Below, piece by piece: positions 1-8,012 of a stretch of 64,000 nucleotides of DNA. A model generated the notes under the pieces. That model did no database searches, had not been told where the DNA came from, and saw only the letters and a program-made list of their open reading frames with translations. Numbering within the stretch: position 1 is the stretch's first letter; every line of letters begins with the position of its first letter. Where the stretch lies: positions 23,028-87,027 of the forward strand of contig CACJVT010000007.1 of the NCBI GenBank assembly GCA_902596925.1, given 5' to 3'. Made by a program: the position numbers and the translations under genes. This DNA comes from an uncultured Pelagibacteraceae bacterium (GTDB lineage: Bacteria > Pseudomonadota > Alphaproteobacteria > Pelagibacterales > Pelagibacteraceae).

Positions 1-2034
1 AAAGTTGGAAATATATCTGATGATTTCAATGTAGTAAAAGATGCTGACTGGATTGTCGAGGCAGTGGTTGAGAGAATTGATATTAAACATCAAATTTATG
101 ATAAAATTTTTGAAAGTAGGAAAGATGGAGCAATAGTTTCATCAAACACTTCCTCAATTCCAATCAAAGTTTTATCTCAAAATTTAAATAAAGATCAAAA
201 AAAAGATTTTTGTATTACCCATTTTTTTAATCCAGTTAGATATATGGGTCTTCTTGAAATAGTTAAGAATGAAGACAATGATTTAAATAAAATCAATCAA
301 TTAAAAGAATTTTGTGAAGTTGAGTTAGGTAAAGGAGCAATTGTTTGTAATGATACCCCTGGTTTTTTAGGAAATAGGGTAGGTGTGTATGCAATGCAAA
401 TTGCAATGACTGAAGCATTTAAGATGAAACTTTCTGTGGAAGAAGCAGATGCAATCTTTGGAAGACCTATGGGTATACCTAAAACAGGAGTTTTTGGATT
501 ATATGATTTGATTGGAATAGATTTAATGGCAGATGTTTTAAAAAGTTTTATCAAAGAACTTCCAAAATCTGATGAATTCCATGAGGTTGCCAAAGAAATT
601 CCTCTAGTAAAAAAATTGATTGAAACTGGATATACGGGAAGAAAAGGCAAGGGCGGCTTCTATAGAATGAGGAAGACTGATAGTGGAAAAATTATGGAAG
701 CTATTAATCTTGAAACTGGCGAGTATTCAACAAGTCAAAAAATAGATATTAAGTCTGATAAAGTAGATTTAAAGGCTCTGATTAATAGAAATGATAAGTA
801 TGGAGACTATGCTTGGTCAGTATTATCTAAGATAATAAAATATGCTTCATCTCTAGTTCCTGGGATTACTAAAGAATTTAATGACATAGACGAGGCAATG
901 AGACTTGGATTTAACTGGGCGAAAGGACCTTTTGAGATGTTAGAAGAAATTGGTGTAAAAAATTTCTTCGATAAAGTTGATGAATATAAAGGTAATAATT
1001 TTTTAGAAAATTTATCTAATTCTAAAGATGAAAATTTTTATGGTGAAAGACAAAAGTACACATCAATTGAAACTTTAGGTAAGATCAAAAAAACTGCCTC
1101 AAGTGTTGATGGTAACAGTTCAGCTTCGATTTATAGATTTAATGATTTTAATATTGTTGAGTTTACGACTAAAGCTAATGCACTCGATTATGACTCAATG
1201 GATGCACTTAAGAAAGCAACTGATAAACCTTTAATAATAATTAATGAGAGTATGCAATTTTCTGCTGGCGTTAACCTGACCTATACTATGGAATTTGCTA
1301 ATAAAAATGATTTTAAATCGATAGAGAAATTTATTAAATATTTTCAAGAAACTTGCAAACATCTAAAGTATTCTAAATACCCGGTAATATCTGCTCCATC
1401 AGGTTTAACTTTGGGTGGAGGTTTTGAAGTTTTAGTACAAAGTAATTTCGTAGCCTCACATACAAATATTGTAATCGGATTAGTAGAAACTATTGTTGGA
1501 TTAATTCCAGCTGGAGGCGGATGTAAAGAAATGCTAGCTAGATGGTTAAATACTGAAGAGGCTAAGAAGGATCCAAAATATGCACCTTTAAAAGTATTTG
1601 ATATAATTGGCTATGGTAGAACAGCTACGTCTCCAGTTGAGGCAGAGCCTTTGAAATACTTATTACCTGAAAATAAAAGAATTATGAATAGAAATAGTTT
1701 ACTTGAGGTGTCAAAAAAAATCTTAAATGAAAACAAGGACTTTAAAGCACCAAATGAGCTTACATTTAATTTACCTGGTAAATCAGTTATTGATGATATG
1801 AACAAAATTTTAGAAAAACTTTACAATGATAAAGTTATATTAGATCATGGTTTGACTGTAGCAAAAGAATTAGCTCACGTTTTAAGTGGTGGTGAAACTA
1901 CAAAAGATAAAACTATTACAGAAGACGATTTGTTTAAATTGGAACTTGATGCTTTTATGAGATTAATCGAAACTAAACAAACTCAAGACAGAATTAAACA
2001 TACTCTTGCTACCGGTAAACCTTTGGTTAATTAA
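1..2034 (+). CDS. fadN: 3-hydroxyacyl-CoA dehydrogenase / enoyl-CoA hydratase, FadN-type (5' partial)
   Basis: The reading frame is open from base 1 (the ORF track starts at an internal GTG), so the true start and probably the NAD-binding GxGxxG lie upstream of the window. The visible order is a 3-hydroxyacyl-CoA dehydrogenase part first (SSNTSSIPI, FFNPVRYMGLLEIV, NDTPGFLGNRVG), a second dehydrogenase C-terminal domain (about residues 240-320), then an enoyl-CoA hydratase/isomerase domain at the C-terminus (SAGVNL, SGLTLGGGFEVL, AGGGCKEMLARW). That order is the reverse of FadB/FadJ and matches the FadN type. It should catalyse the hydratase and L-3-hydroxyacyl-CoA dehydrogenase steps of fatty-acid beta-oxidation in the cytoplasm. 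It ends convergently, overlapping the next gene by 8 bases. Confidence 0.87.
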   Translation, partial: KVGNISDDFNVVKDADWIVEAVVERIDIKHQIYDKIFESRKDGAIVSSNTSSIPIKVLSQNLNKDQKKDFCITHFFNPVRYMGLLEIVKNEDNDLNKINQLKEFCEVELGKGAIVCNDTPGFLGNRVGVYAMQIAMTEAFKMKLSVEEADAIFGRPMGIPKTGVFGLYDLIGIDLMADVLKSFIKELPKSDEFHEVAKEIPLVKKLIETGYTGRKGKGGFYRMRKTDSGKIMEAINLETGEYSTSQKIDIKSDKVDLKALINRNDKYGDYAWSVLSKIIKYASSLVPGITKEFNDIDEAMRLGFNWAKGPFEMLEEIGVKNFFDKVDEYKGNNFLENLSNSKDENFYGERQKYTSIETLGKIKKTASSVDGNSSASIYRFNDFNIVEFTTKANALDYDSMDALKKATDKPLIIINESMQFSAGVNLTYTMEFANKNDFKSIEKFIKYFQETCKHLKYSKYPVISAPSGLTLGGGFEVLVQSNFVASHTNIVIGLVETIVGLIPAGGGCKEMLARWLNTEEAKKDPKYAPLKVFDIIGYGRTATSPVEAEPLKYLLPENKRIMNRNSLLEVSKKILNENKDFKAPNELTFNLPGKSVIDDMNKILEKLYNDKVILDHGLTVAKELAHVLSGGETTKDKTITEDDLFKLELDAFMRLIETKQTQDRIKHTLATGKPLVN

Positions 2035-2671
2035 ATAATCTAAGAGTGTTAATAAAGTCAGGCCTTAAAACATATTCAGATTTATTTAAGTGTTTAATTT
2101 TTTTTAAAGCTTCTAAGCCAAATATTACTTTTCCAATGGGTGTGTATTCTCCTTCATACAAAGGTTCATCCTGAAGAATTATAAAAAATTGGCTGTCTTC
2201 AGTATCATATTTTAAAGATCGAGCTAATCCTACACTTCCTTTGGTATAATTAAAATCCTTATCAACTTCAGATTTGATTGTACCTAAACCAGATTTTCCA
2301 GTTCCAATTTTTCCATAATCAATGTTTCCTTTTTTTCCAAATTCTACATCACCAGCTTGTACAAGTTTATCTTTAATGACCCTATGAAATGCTACATCAT
2401 CATAGGCATTAGATTTAATCAATGTCTTAAATCTCTCTACTCCATTTGGAGATATATCTGGATATAATTCTATAATTACATTTCCACATTCAACGTTTAG
2501 AACTGCTATGTTATTTGGATTTTCAAAATTAATTTTATTTGGATCATAACTCTTAACAAACAAACATTTATCTTTTAGTAAAACAAAAGAAGTAATTGAA
2601 AATAAACCTAAAATTACAACAAATATAAATATTATTTTTTCAGATTTTGATGCTTTTATCTTTTCAATCAT
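2027..2671 (-). CDS. Membrane-anchored cyclophilin-type peptidyl-prolyl cis-trans isomerase
   Basis: This 214-residue protein has one hydrophobic segment near the N-terminus (about residues 13-32, IIFIFVVILGLFSITSFVLL) and then a cyclophilin domain from about residue 55. Recognisable cyclophilin elements are NVECGNVIIELYPD, AFHRVIKDKLVQAGD and DSQFFIILQDEPLYEGEYTPIGKV. It should isomerise proline peptide bonds during folding of exported proteins, tethered to the inner membrane facing the periplasm; that location is inferred from the anchor. The start overlaps the stop of the upstream minus-strand gene by 4 bases (ATGA), which suggests co-translation. The 3' end overlaps the convergent fadN-like gene. 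Confidence 0.88.
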   Translation of the reverse strand: MIEKIKASKSEKIIFIFVVILGLFSITSFVLLKDKCLFVKSYDPNKINFENPNNIAVLNVECGNVIIELYPDISPNGVERFKTLIKSNAYDDVAFHRVIKDKLVQAGDVEFGKKGNIDYGKIGTGKSGLGTIKSEVDKDFNYTKGSVGLARSLKYDTEDSQFFIILQDEPLYEGEYTPIGKVIFGLEALKKIKHLNKSEYVLRPDFINTLRLFN

Positions 2672-3390
2672 AAAGTAAAACTTTCATCAATTTTTAAGAG
2701 TCCCTTTTTGATGAATTCTATCTTTTTTTGAAGAATAGGATCTACGGTCTCAGGTAAATTTCCATACATTAAATGAGAAAATACCTCAGCCATATCCTCA
2801 GATGCGGTGGATTGCGAGTATTCAGTAATAAAACCAGTTGTTTTAGAATATGTTTCTAATCCTATTTTTTTAGTGCATGTCGAACATTCTGCATAATTGA
2901 ACTCTTTAGGATTAAAACTAGACCAAATTTGTTCATTAAATATATCTTTGAAACTATCATTTATTATGTGGAACACTTCGTGATGTAACACTCTTTCAAA
3001 ATATCTATCGTTAAATTTTATATCTACAATTAAAGTTTTCATTATATTATCAGGTATCCCAGCAGTATTGATACCTGAAATTGATAAGTCTTCACACATA
3101 ACAATGTATTTTAAATTTATTTTTTTTAAAAAGTTCTGAGAATATCTATTAAGATTTTTTTCAATAATCTTATATTTCTTATCTAGGTCTTGCTTTGATG
3201 ATTTAAAACAATTGATATTATTATCAATACCTATTGTAAATGCTTGTTTTGCATTCAAGTATCTTAATTTGTTTTCAGTTTTAAGATTATAAATCTCCAG
3301 GTTTGGAATTTTTATTAATTCGTAAATTGTATCTGCTTGGGTTGGATAAACTAAAAATAAATACAATAAAATGAGCTTTAATAATTTCAT
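2668..3390 (-). CDS. Secreted HExxH putative metallopeptidase, function unknown
   Basis: This 240-residue protein starts with a signal peptide (hydrophobic run LLKLILLYLFLVYPTQA, predicted cleavage after about residue 19). Residues 136-141 read HHEVFH, an HExxH zinc-binding motif, and an acidic segment EDMAEVF about 60 residues later could supply the third (glutamate) ligand, as in gluzincin-like folds. A Cys pair (CSTC) sits between them. I do not recognise a named family, so peptidase activity is inferred from the motif. It forms a two-gene unit with the downstream membrane cyclophilin (4-base overlap), which points to periplasmic protein processing. Confidence 0.72.
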   Translation of the reverse strand: MKLLKLILLYLFLVYPTQADTIYELIKIPNLEIYNLKTENKLRYLNAKQAFTIGIDNNINCFKSSKQDLDKKYKIIEKNLNRYSQNFLKKINLKYIVMCEDLSISGINTAGIPDNIMKTLIVDIKFNDRYFERVLHHEVFHIINDSFKDIFNEQIWSSFNPKEFNYAECSTCTKKIGLETYSKTTGFITEYSQSTASEDMAEVFSHLMYGNLPETVDPILQKKIEFIKKGLLKIDESFTL

Positions 3391-3444
3391 AATTAGTATT
3401 ATTGAAGATATTCCAATTTGTTAGAATGTGATAGAGTTTTTGTG

Positions 3445-4404
3445 ATGAAAAAAAAAAGAAGCAAAGAACCCATTCAACCAGTAAGTGGTACCAAGGTTCC
3501 AAGATTTGCTGGCCCATCAACTTTTGCTAGACTACCAGAATTAAGAGATGTTGAGTACTGTGATGTTGCAATTGTGGGGATACCATTTGATGCAGGCACG
3601 AGTTACAGACCTGGAGCAAGATTTGGTCCACAAAGTATTAGACAAGCTTCAAGACATTTAAGAACAAATTATCATCCAAATTATGATGTTGAGCCCTTTA
3701 AAGTTCAACAAGTTGCCGATGCGGGAGATATTACCTGCAATCCATTTAATATAGATGAAGCAATTAAGCAAATTGAGGAGGGAGCCTTGGATCTTCTTAA
3801 AAAAACTGGTGGTATAATTAGTTTAGGTGGAGATCATACAATTGCGTTTCCTTTATTAAAAGCAGTAAATAAAATTAATAATGGTCCTGTTGCTTTAGTA
3901 CATTTTGATGCACATCTTGATACTTGGGATACTTATTTCGGTGCACCATATACACACGGGACACCCTTTAGAAGAGCACGTGAAGAAAATTTATTCATGG
4001 ATGATGCCTCAATGCATGTTGGTATCAGAGGTCCGTTGTATAGTAGAGAAGATCTTAAAAATGATGAAAGTTTTGGATTTAAGATAATTCATTGTGATGA
4101 GTTTCAAACTGAAGGTACTGATAAAATTGCCGAAAGAATAAAAAAAAGAGTAGGAAATAATCCATTATATTTATCAATTGATATTGATGTTTTAGATCCT
4201 GCTTTTGCACCTGGCACTGGTACACCAGAAATAGCTGGCATGACCACTAGAGAAATGGTTAATGTTATTAGAGGCTTGTCTGGTATGAATTTAATCTCTG
4301 CAGATGTTGTTGAGGTATCACCTGCTTATGATCATGCTGAGGTAACATCACTTGCAGCTGCTACTATAGTTTATGAGTTAACAAATCTATTTGCAAAAAA
4401 GTAA
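3445..4404 (+). CDS. speB: Agmatinase / guanidino-acid ureohydrolase family protein
   Basis: A ureohydrolase (arginase/agmatinase fold) of about 319 residues. The Mn-binding motifs are intact: GGDHT, HFDAHLDTWD and SIDIDVLDPAFAPGTGTPE. It hydrolyses a guanidino substrate to urea plus an amine. The N-terminal GIPFDAGTSYRPGARFGPQSIRQ fits both agmatinase and the guanidinobutyrase/guanidinopropionase branch, so the substrate is open. I start it at the ATG at 3445; the ORF-track TTG at 3418 adds nine non-conserved residues. An aldehyde dehydrogenase follows 20 bases downstream, which would fit conversion of 4-guanidinobutyraldehyde or 4-aminobutyraldehyde in arginine/agmatine degradation. Confidence 0.85.
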   Translation: MKKKRSKEPIQPVSGTKVPRFAGPSTFARLPELRDVEYCDVAIVGIPFDAGTSYRPGARFGPQSIRQASRHLRTNYHPNYDVEPFKVQQVADAGDITCNPFNIDEAIKQIEEGALDLLKKTGGIISLGGDHTIAFPLLKAVNKINNGPVALVHFDAHLDTWDTYFGAPYTHGTPFRRAREENLFMDDASMHVGIRGPLYSREDLKNDESFGFKIIHCDEFQTEGTDKIAERIKKRVGNNPLYLSIDIDVLDPAFAPGTGTPEIAGMTTREMVNVIRGLSGMNLISADVVEVSPAYDHAEVTSLAAATIVYELTNLFAKK

Positions 4405-4424
4405 AGAAAGGTTAGGAGTCTCCA

Positions 4425-5858
4425 ATGGAAAATAAAAAAAATTTTTATATTAATGGCAAATGGGTAACACCAAAAAGCAAAGAAGAAATCAAAGTAATTG
4501 ATCCTGCTACAGAAGAAAATTGTGCAGTTATAACACTAGGCAACAAAGATGATGTAAATGATGCTGTAAATGCTGCCAAAAAAGCTTACAGTTCGTGGGC
4601 GTTTTCATCAAAAGAGGAGAGAATAAAATTATTAGAAAAACTTTACGAAAATTATAAGAAAAGATGGGCAGATATTGCAAATGCGATTACAATAGAGATG
4701 GGAGCACCAAAAGATTTTGCAACAAAACTTCAAGCTGGCACAGGTGCTGCACATTTAAAATCATTTATAAGATATTTAAAAAATTTTGAATTTGAAAAAC
4801 CATTAGGAGAACATGCGCCTAACCAAAGACTTATTTATGAACCAAAAGGCGTATGTGCATTAATCACACCGTGGAATTGGCCAATGAATCAGGTTTGTTT
4901 AAAAGTAATGCCTGCAATAGCATCTGGCTGCACTATGGTTTTAAAACCATCTGAACTAGCTCCGTTATCATCAATGATATTGGCTGAGCTTATTGATGAG
5001 ACTAAAATTCCAGCAGGTGTGTTTAATTTAGTTAATGGTGATGGAGCAACAACTGGTGATGCATTAACAAGTCATCCTGATATTAATATGATTTCATTTA
5101 CTGGATCAACTAGAGCAGGAGCATTAATTTCCCAAAATGCTGCAAAAGATTTTAAAAGAGTAAGTTTAGAACTTGGTGGCAAAGGTGCAAATATAATATT
5201 TAAAGATGCTGATCCAGATGCAATAGAAAGAGGTGCTTTGAGATGTTTTAGAAACTCTGGCCAGTCATGTAATGCACCCACAAGAATGCTAGTTGAAAAA
5301 TCAATGTATAATGATGCTGTGGAAAGATTAAAGAAGTATACAGAAAACTTTGAGGTTGGTGATCCAAAAAAAGAGGGAGAGCATATAGGCCCAGTTATTT
5401 CTGAAACTCAATATAACAAGATACAAACTTTAATTAAGAAGGGTATTGATGAGGGAGCTAAATTAGTAGCTGGAGGCCCAGGCAAGCCAGATGGAATAGA
5501 AAAAGGTTATTTTGTAAAGCCTACTGTATTTGCTGATGTTAATAATAAAATGGAAATAGCAAGAACAGAAATATTTGGTCCAGTTTTATCTGTAATGCCT
5601 TTTGAAACGGAGGAAGAAGCTATTGAAATTGCAAACGATACTCCCTACGGATTAACAAACTACATTCAAACCAAAGATAAAGAAAAAGTAAAGAGAGTTG
5701 CTAGAAAACTTAGATCGGGGATGGTTGATGTTAATGGTGCTGGTATTGCTGTTGATGCGCCTTTTGGTGGATTTAAACATTCGGGGATTGGTAGAGAAGC
5801 TGGTGAACATGGTCTAGAAGAGTTTCTAGAAGTTAAATCTGTAGGTGGGTGGAGTTAA
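4425..5858 (+). CDS. NAD(P)-dependent aldehyde dehydrogenase
   Basis: A full-length 477-residue aldehyde dehydrogenase. Diagnostic motifs are TPWNWPMNQ and KPSELAP (cofactor site), FTGSTRAG, the catalytic glutamate in LELGGKGANI and the catalytic cysteine in NSGQSCNAPTR. A strong Shine-Dalgarno (GGTTAGGAG) lies before the ATG. It oxidises an aldehyde to the acid in the cytoplasm; the specific substrate is not visible. Its position directly behind the ureohydrolase suggests an amino- or guanidino-butyraldehyde from arginine, agmatine or putrescine breakdown, which is an inference. The 3' end overlaps the convergent deacylase gene by 4 bases. Confidence 0.9.
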   Translation: MENKKNFYINGKWVTPKSKEEIKVIDPATEENCAVITLGNKDDVNDAVNAAKKAYSSWAFSSKEERIKLLEKLYENYKKRWADIANAITIEMGAPKDFATKLQAGTGAAHLKSFIRYLKNFEFEKPLGEHAPNQRLIYEPKGVCALITPWNWPMNQVCLKVMPAIASGCTMVLKPSELAPLSSMILAELIDETKIPAGVFNLVNGDGATTGDALTSHPDINMISFTGSTRAGALISQNAAKDFKRVSLELGGKGANIIFKDADPDAIERGALRCFRNSGQSCNAPTRMLVEKSMYNDAVERLKKYTENFEVGDPKKEGEHIGPVISETQYNKIQTLIKKGIDEGAKLVAGGPGKPDGIEKGYFVKPTVFADVNNKMEIARTEIFGPVLSVMPFETEEEAIEIANDTPYGLTNYIQTKDKEKVKRVARKLRSGMVDVNGAGIAVDAPFGGFKHSGIGREAGEHGLEEFLEVKSVGGWS

Positions 5859-7045
5859 TTAAGAGAAGATTTTTTCTTAATTCCTTCAAGAAATTTTAAA
5901 CATTTTTTAAGTTCATTAAGTTCAATGAACTCATCAACTTTGTGAGCTTGTTCAATAGAGCCTGGACCGCAAACAACTGTGCTGATACCAATTTCTTGAA
6001 ACAATCCAGCTTCAGTTCCAAAGGATACAACTTCTCTAGAATTATCACCGGTCAAACTTGAGACTAATTCACATGCTTCTGAATTATCTATACGATCAAA
6101 ACCTGTGACTTCACCTATTATTTCCTTAGTTATCTTTGAATTAGGAAAAACTTTTCTCATCTCTGGTAATAAAACTTCATTTGCATATTCATCTATTTTT
6201 TGATTTAGAAAGACACCATCTTCTTTGATGACTGGTCTTGTCTCCCATTCAACCCGACATTTGTCAGCTATTACATTGTGAGCTATACCTCCAAATATTC
6301 CTCCAACTTGTAATGTTGAAAAAGGAGGATCAAAAATTGAGTCCTTCGGAGCTCTTTTTTTTAATTCTTCCCTAAGCTCGATTAACTTATTTGCGTATTT
6401 TGATGCAAATTCAACGGCACTAACACCTTTGTGAGGCATCGAGCTATGTCCAGCTAATCCCTCAAAATAAGTTGTATATTCATAACAACCTTTATGCGCA
6501 TCTATGATTTTCATTTTTGTAGGTTCACCCACAATACAAATTCCATCTTGAATATTTCTTTTTTTAAGTTCTTTAATTAATATTGGAGCACCCAAGCATG
6601 CTGTTTCTTCATCAAATGTAAAAGAAAAATGTATATCTCTATTTAAATCAACTTTAGAAAAAACTGGAGCAAACGCTAAAGTACACGCAATAAATCCCTT
6701 CATATCACAGGAACCTCTTCCATAAAGTTTATCTTCTTTAATTGTTGCTTTGAAAGGGTCTGTACTCCAACTCTTTGAAACAGGGACTGTATCAGTATGA
6801 CCAGATAAAATTATTGGTTTAACCCCATTTGATTTTTTTGCTTTTATTGTTGCAAAAAGATTTACTCTTTTTTTTTCATCATCATATGTTTTAAATGAAG
6901 TTGCACCTAAATCATTTAGATATTTTTCACAATAATTAATTAAATCATTGTTATCTTCTCCAGAAATAGTTTTAAATCCAATTAAATCAGATAAAATCTT
7001 AATAGAATTTTCGTATAATTTATCTAAATTTACTTCTGTACTCAT
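5855..7045 (-). CDS. argE: Acetylornithine deacetylase / M20 family metallohydrolase
   Basis: An M20-family dizinc amidohydrolase of 396 residues. The metal and catalytic motifs are visible: SGHTDTVPVS (HxD), GRGSCDMKG, FTFDEETACLGA (catalytic E next to the ligand E), VGEPT and the C-terminal PGSIEQAHKVDE. The dimerisation domain (HSSMPHKG onward) is present. Overall it resembles ArgE, which removes acetyl from N-acetylornithine in arginine synthesis, although M20 enzymes with other N-acyl substrates look similar. It is convergent with the aldehyde dehydrogenase and divergent from the CsaA-like gene, with only 29 bases between. Confidence 0.82.
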   Translation of the reverse strand: MSTEVNLDKLYENSIKILSDLIGFKTISGEDNNDLINYCEKYLNDLGATSFKTYDDEKKRVNLFATIKAKKSNGVKPIILSGHTDTVPVSKSWSTDPFKATIKEDKLYGRGSCDMKGFIACTLAFAPVFSKVDLNRDIHFSFTFDEETACLGAPILIKELKKRNIQDGICIVGEPTKMKIIDAHKGCYEYTTYFEGLAGHSSMPHKGVSAVEFASKYANKLIELREELKKRAPKDSIFDPPFSTLQVGGIFGGIAHNVIADKCRVEWETRPVIKEDGVFLNQKIDEYANEVLLPEMRKVFPNSKITKEIIGEVTGFDRIDNSEACELVSSLTGDNSREVVSFGTEAGLFQEIGISTVVCGPGSIEQAHKVDEFIELNELKKCLKFLEGIKKKSSLN

Positions 7046-7074
7046 TAGTAATAATTAATATAAATATCTCATTT

Positions 7075-7416
7075 ATGAAAGAACAAATTACTTACGACAT
7101 ATTTGAGAAAATAGACATTAGACTTGGGACAGTACTTTCAGTCAAAAAAAATGAAAAAGCTAGAAAACCATCTTTAGTTGTTGAAGTTGATTTTGGAAAA
7201 GAAATAGGTGTTAAAACATCTTCCGCCCAAATTACTCATTTTTATAATGAGGAAAATTTAGTTGGTAAACAAGTGATTGGTGTTTGTAATTTTCCAGAAA
7301 AAAATATTGCAGGTATAAAATCTCAATTTTTACTTTTAGGCTCGATAGACTCTGAAGGAAAGGTAACATTAGTACATCCCTCACAAAAAGCAGAGAATGG
7401 TTTACCTATAGCATAA
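7075..7416 (+). CDS. csaA: tRNA-binding OB-fold protein, CsaA-like
   Basis: A 113-residue single-domain protein of the tRNA-binding (Trbp111/CsaA) OB-fold. It starts FEKIDIRLGTVLSV and carries KTSSAQITHFYNEENLVGKQVIGVCNFPEKNIAGIKSQFLLLG, the usual CsaA core, and it has the family length. CsaA proteins are described as export-related chaperones; Trbp111-type relatives bind tRNA. It is the first gene of a plus-strand run that continues through aconitase, with only 2 bases to the next start. Confidence 0.85.
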   Translation: MKEQITYDIFEKIDIRLGTVLSVKKNEKARKPSLVVEVDFGKEIGVKTSSAQITHFYNEENLVGKQVIGVCNFPEKNIAGIKSQFLLLGSIDSEGKVTLVHPSQKAENGLPIA

Positions 7417-7418
7417 GT

Positions 7419-8009
7419 ATGCATCCTGAATTTTTATCTATGGCACTATTTTGGATTGTAGCTGCTTATACACCAGGACCAAATAACGTGGTCGCATCTT
7501 ACTCTGGTTTTAATTTTGGAATAAGAAAAACAATCCCTCACATTTTTGGAGTTACATTTGGATTTACTTCTGTGGTATTTGCTTTGACAATTGGTTTAGT
7601 TAATGTTTTTAAACTATTTCCAATTATTCAAACTATTTTGAAATATCTAGGAAGTTTATTTTTAATATACCTAGCTTATAAAATTAGTTTCTCAAAATCT
7701 TCTAACGAAAGCAAAAACGAAAATCCAATTTCTTTTTTAGATACTTTTATTTTTCAATTTTTGAATCCAAAAGGTGTTTTGATTGGAATTATTATAGTTT
7801 CAACATATGTTGAATATGGAGAAAATTATCTTAATTATGCGACTCAAGTTGTTTTATTTGCCTTTATAGTATCTTTATCAAGCATTACCTTTTGGACATT
7901 TGTTGGTAAATATCTTAGAAAATTTGCGACAAATGAGAAATTTATTAAATACTTTAATTATGTTATGTCAGTGCTTCTTCTTTTGAGCATAATTACATTT
8001 TATATATAA
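7419..8009 (+). CDS. LysE/RhtB-family amino-acid exporter
   Basis: A 196-residue integral membrane protein with about six hydrophobic segments. The N-terminal TPGPNNVVASYSGFNFGIRKTIPHIFGVTFGF is the LysE/RhtB family signature, and FLNPKGVLIGI the conserved central motif. It should export amino acids or similar small zwitterions across the inner membrane; the substrate cannot be read from sequence. It begins 2 bases after the CsaA-like stop and ends 3 bases before aconitase, so it is probably co-transcribed. Confidence 0.85.
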   Translation: MHPEFLSMALFWIVAAYTPGPNNVVASYSGFNFGIRKTIPHIFGVTFGFTSVVFALTIGLVNVFKLFPIIQTILKYLGSLFLIYLAYKISFSKSSNESKNENPISFLDTFIFQFLNPKGVLIGIIIVSTYVEYGENYLNYATQVVLFAFIVSLSSITFWTFVGKYLRKFATNEKFIKYFNYVMSVLLLLSIITFYI

Positions 8010-8012
8010 GAT

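Noticed and set aside
297-650. 117-aa minus-strand ORF inside the FadN-like gene
   Set aside because: It is fully contained in a conserved plus-strand coding region and encodes no recognisable domain; treated as a shadow ORF.
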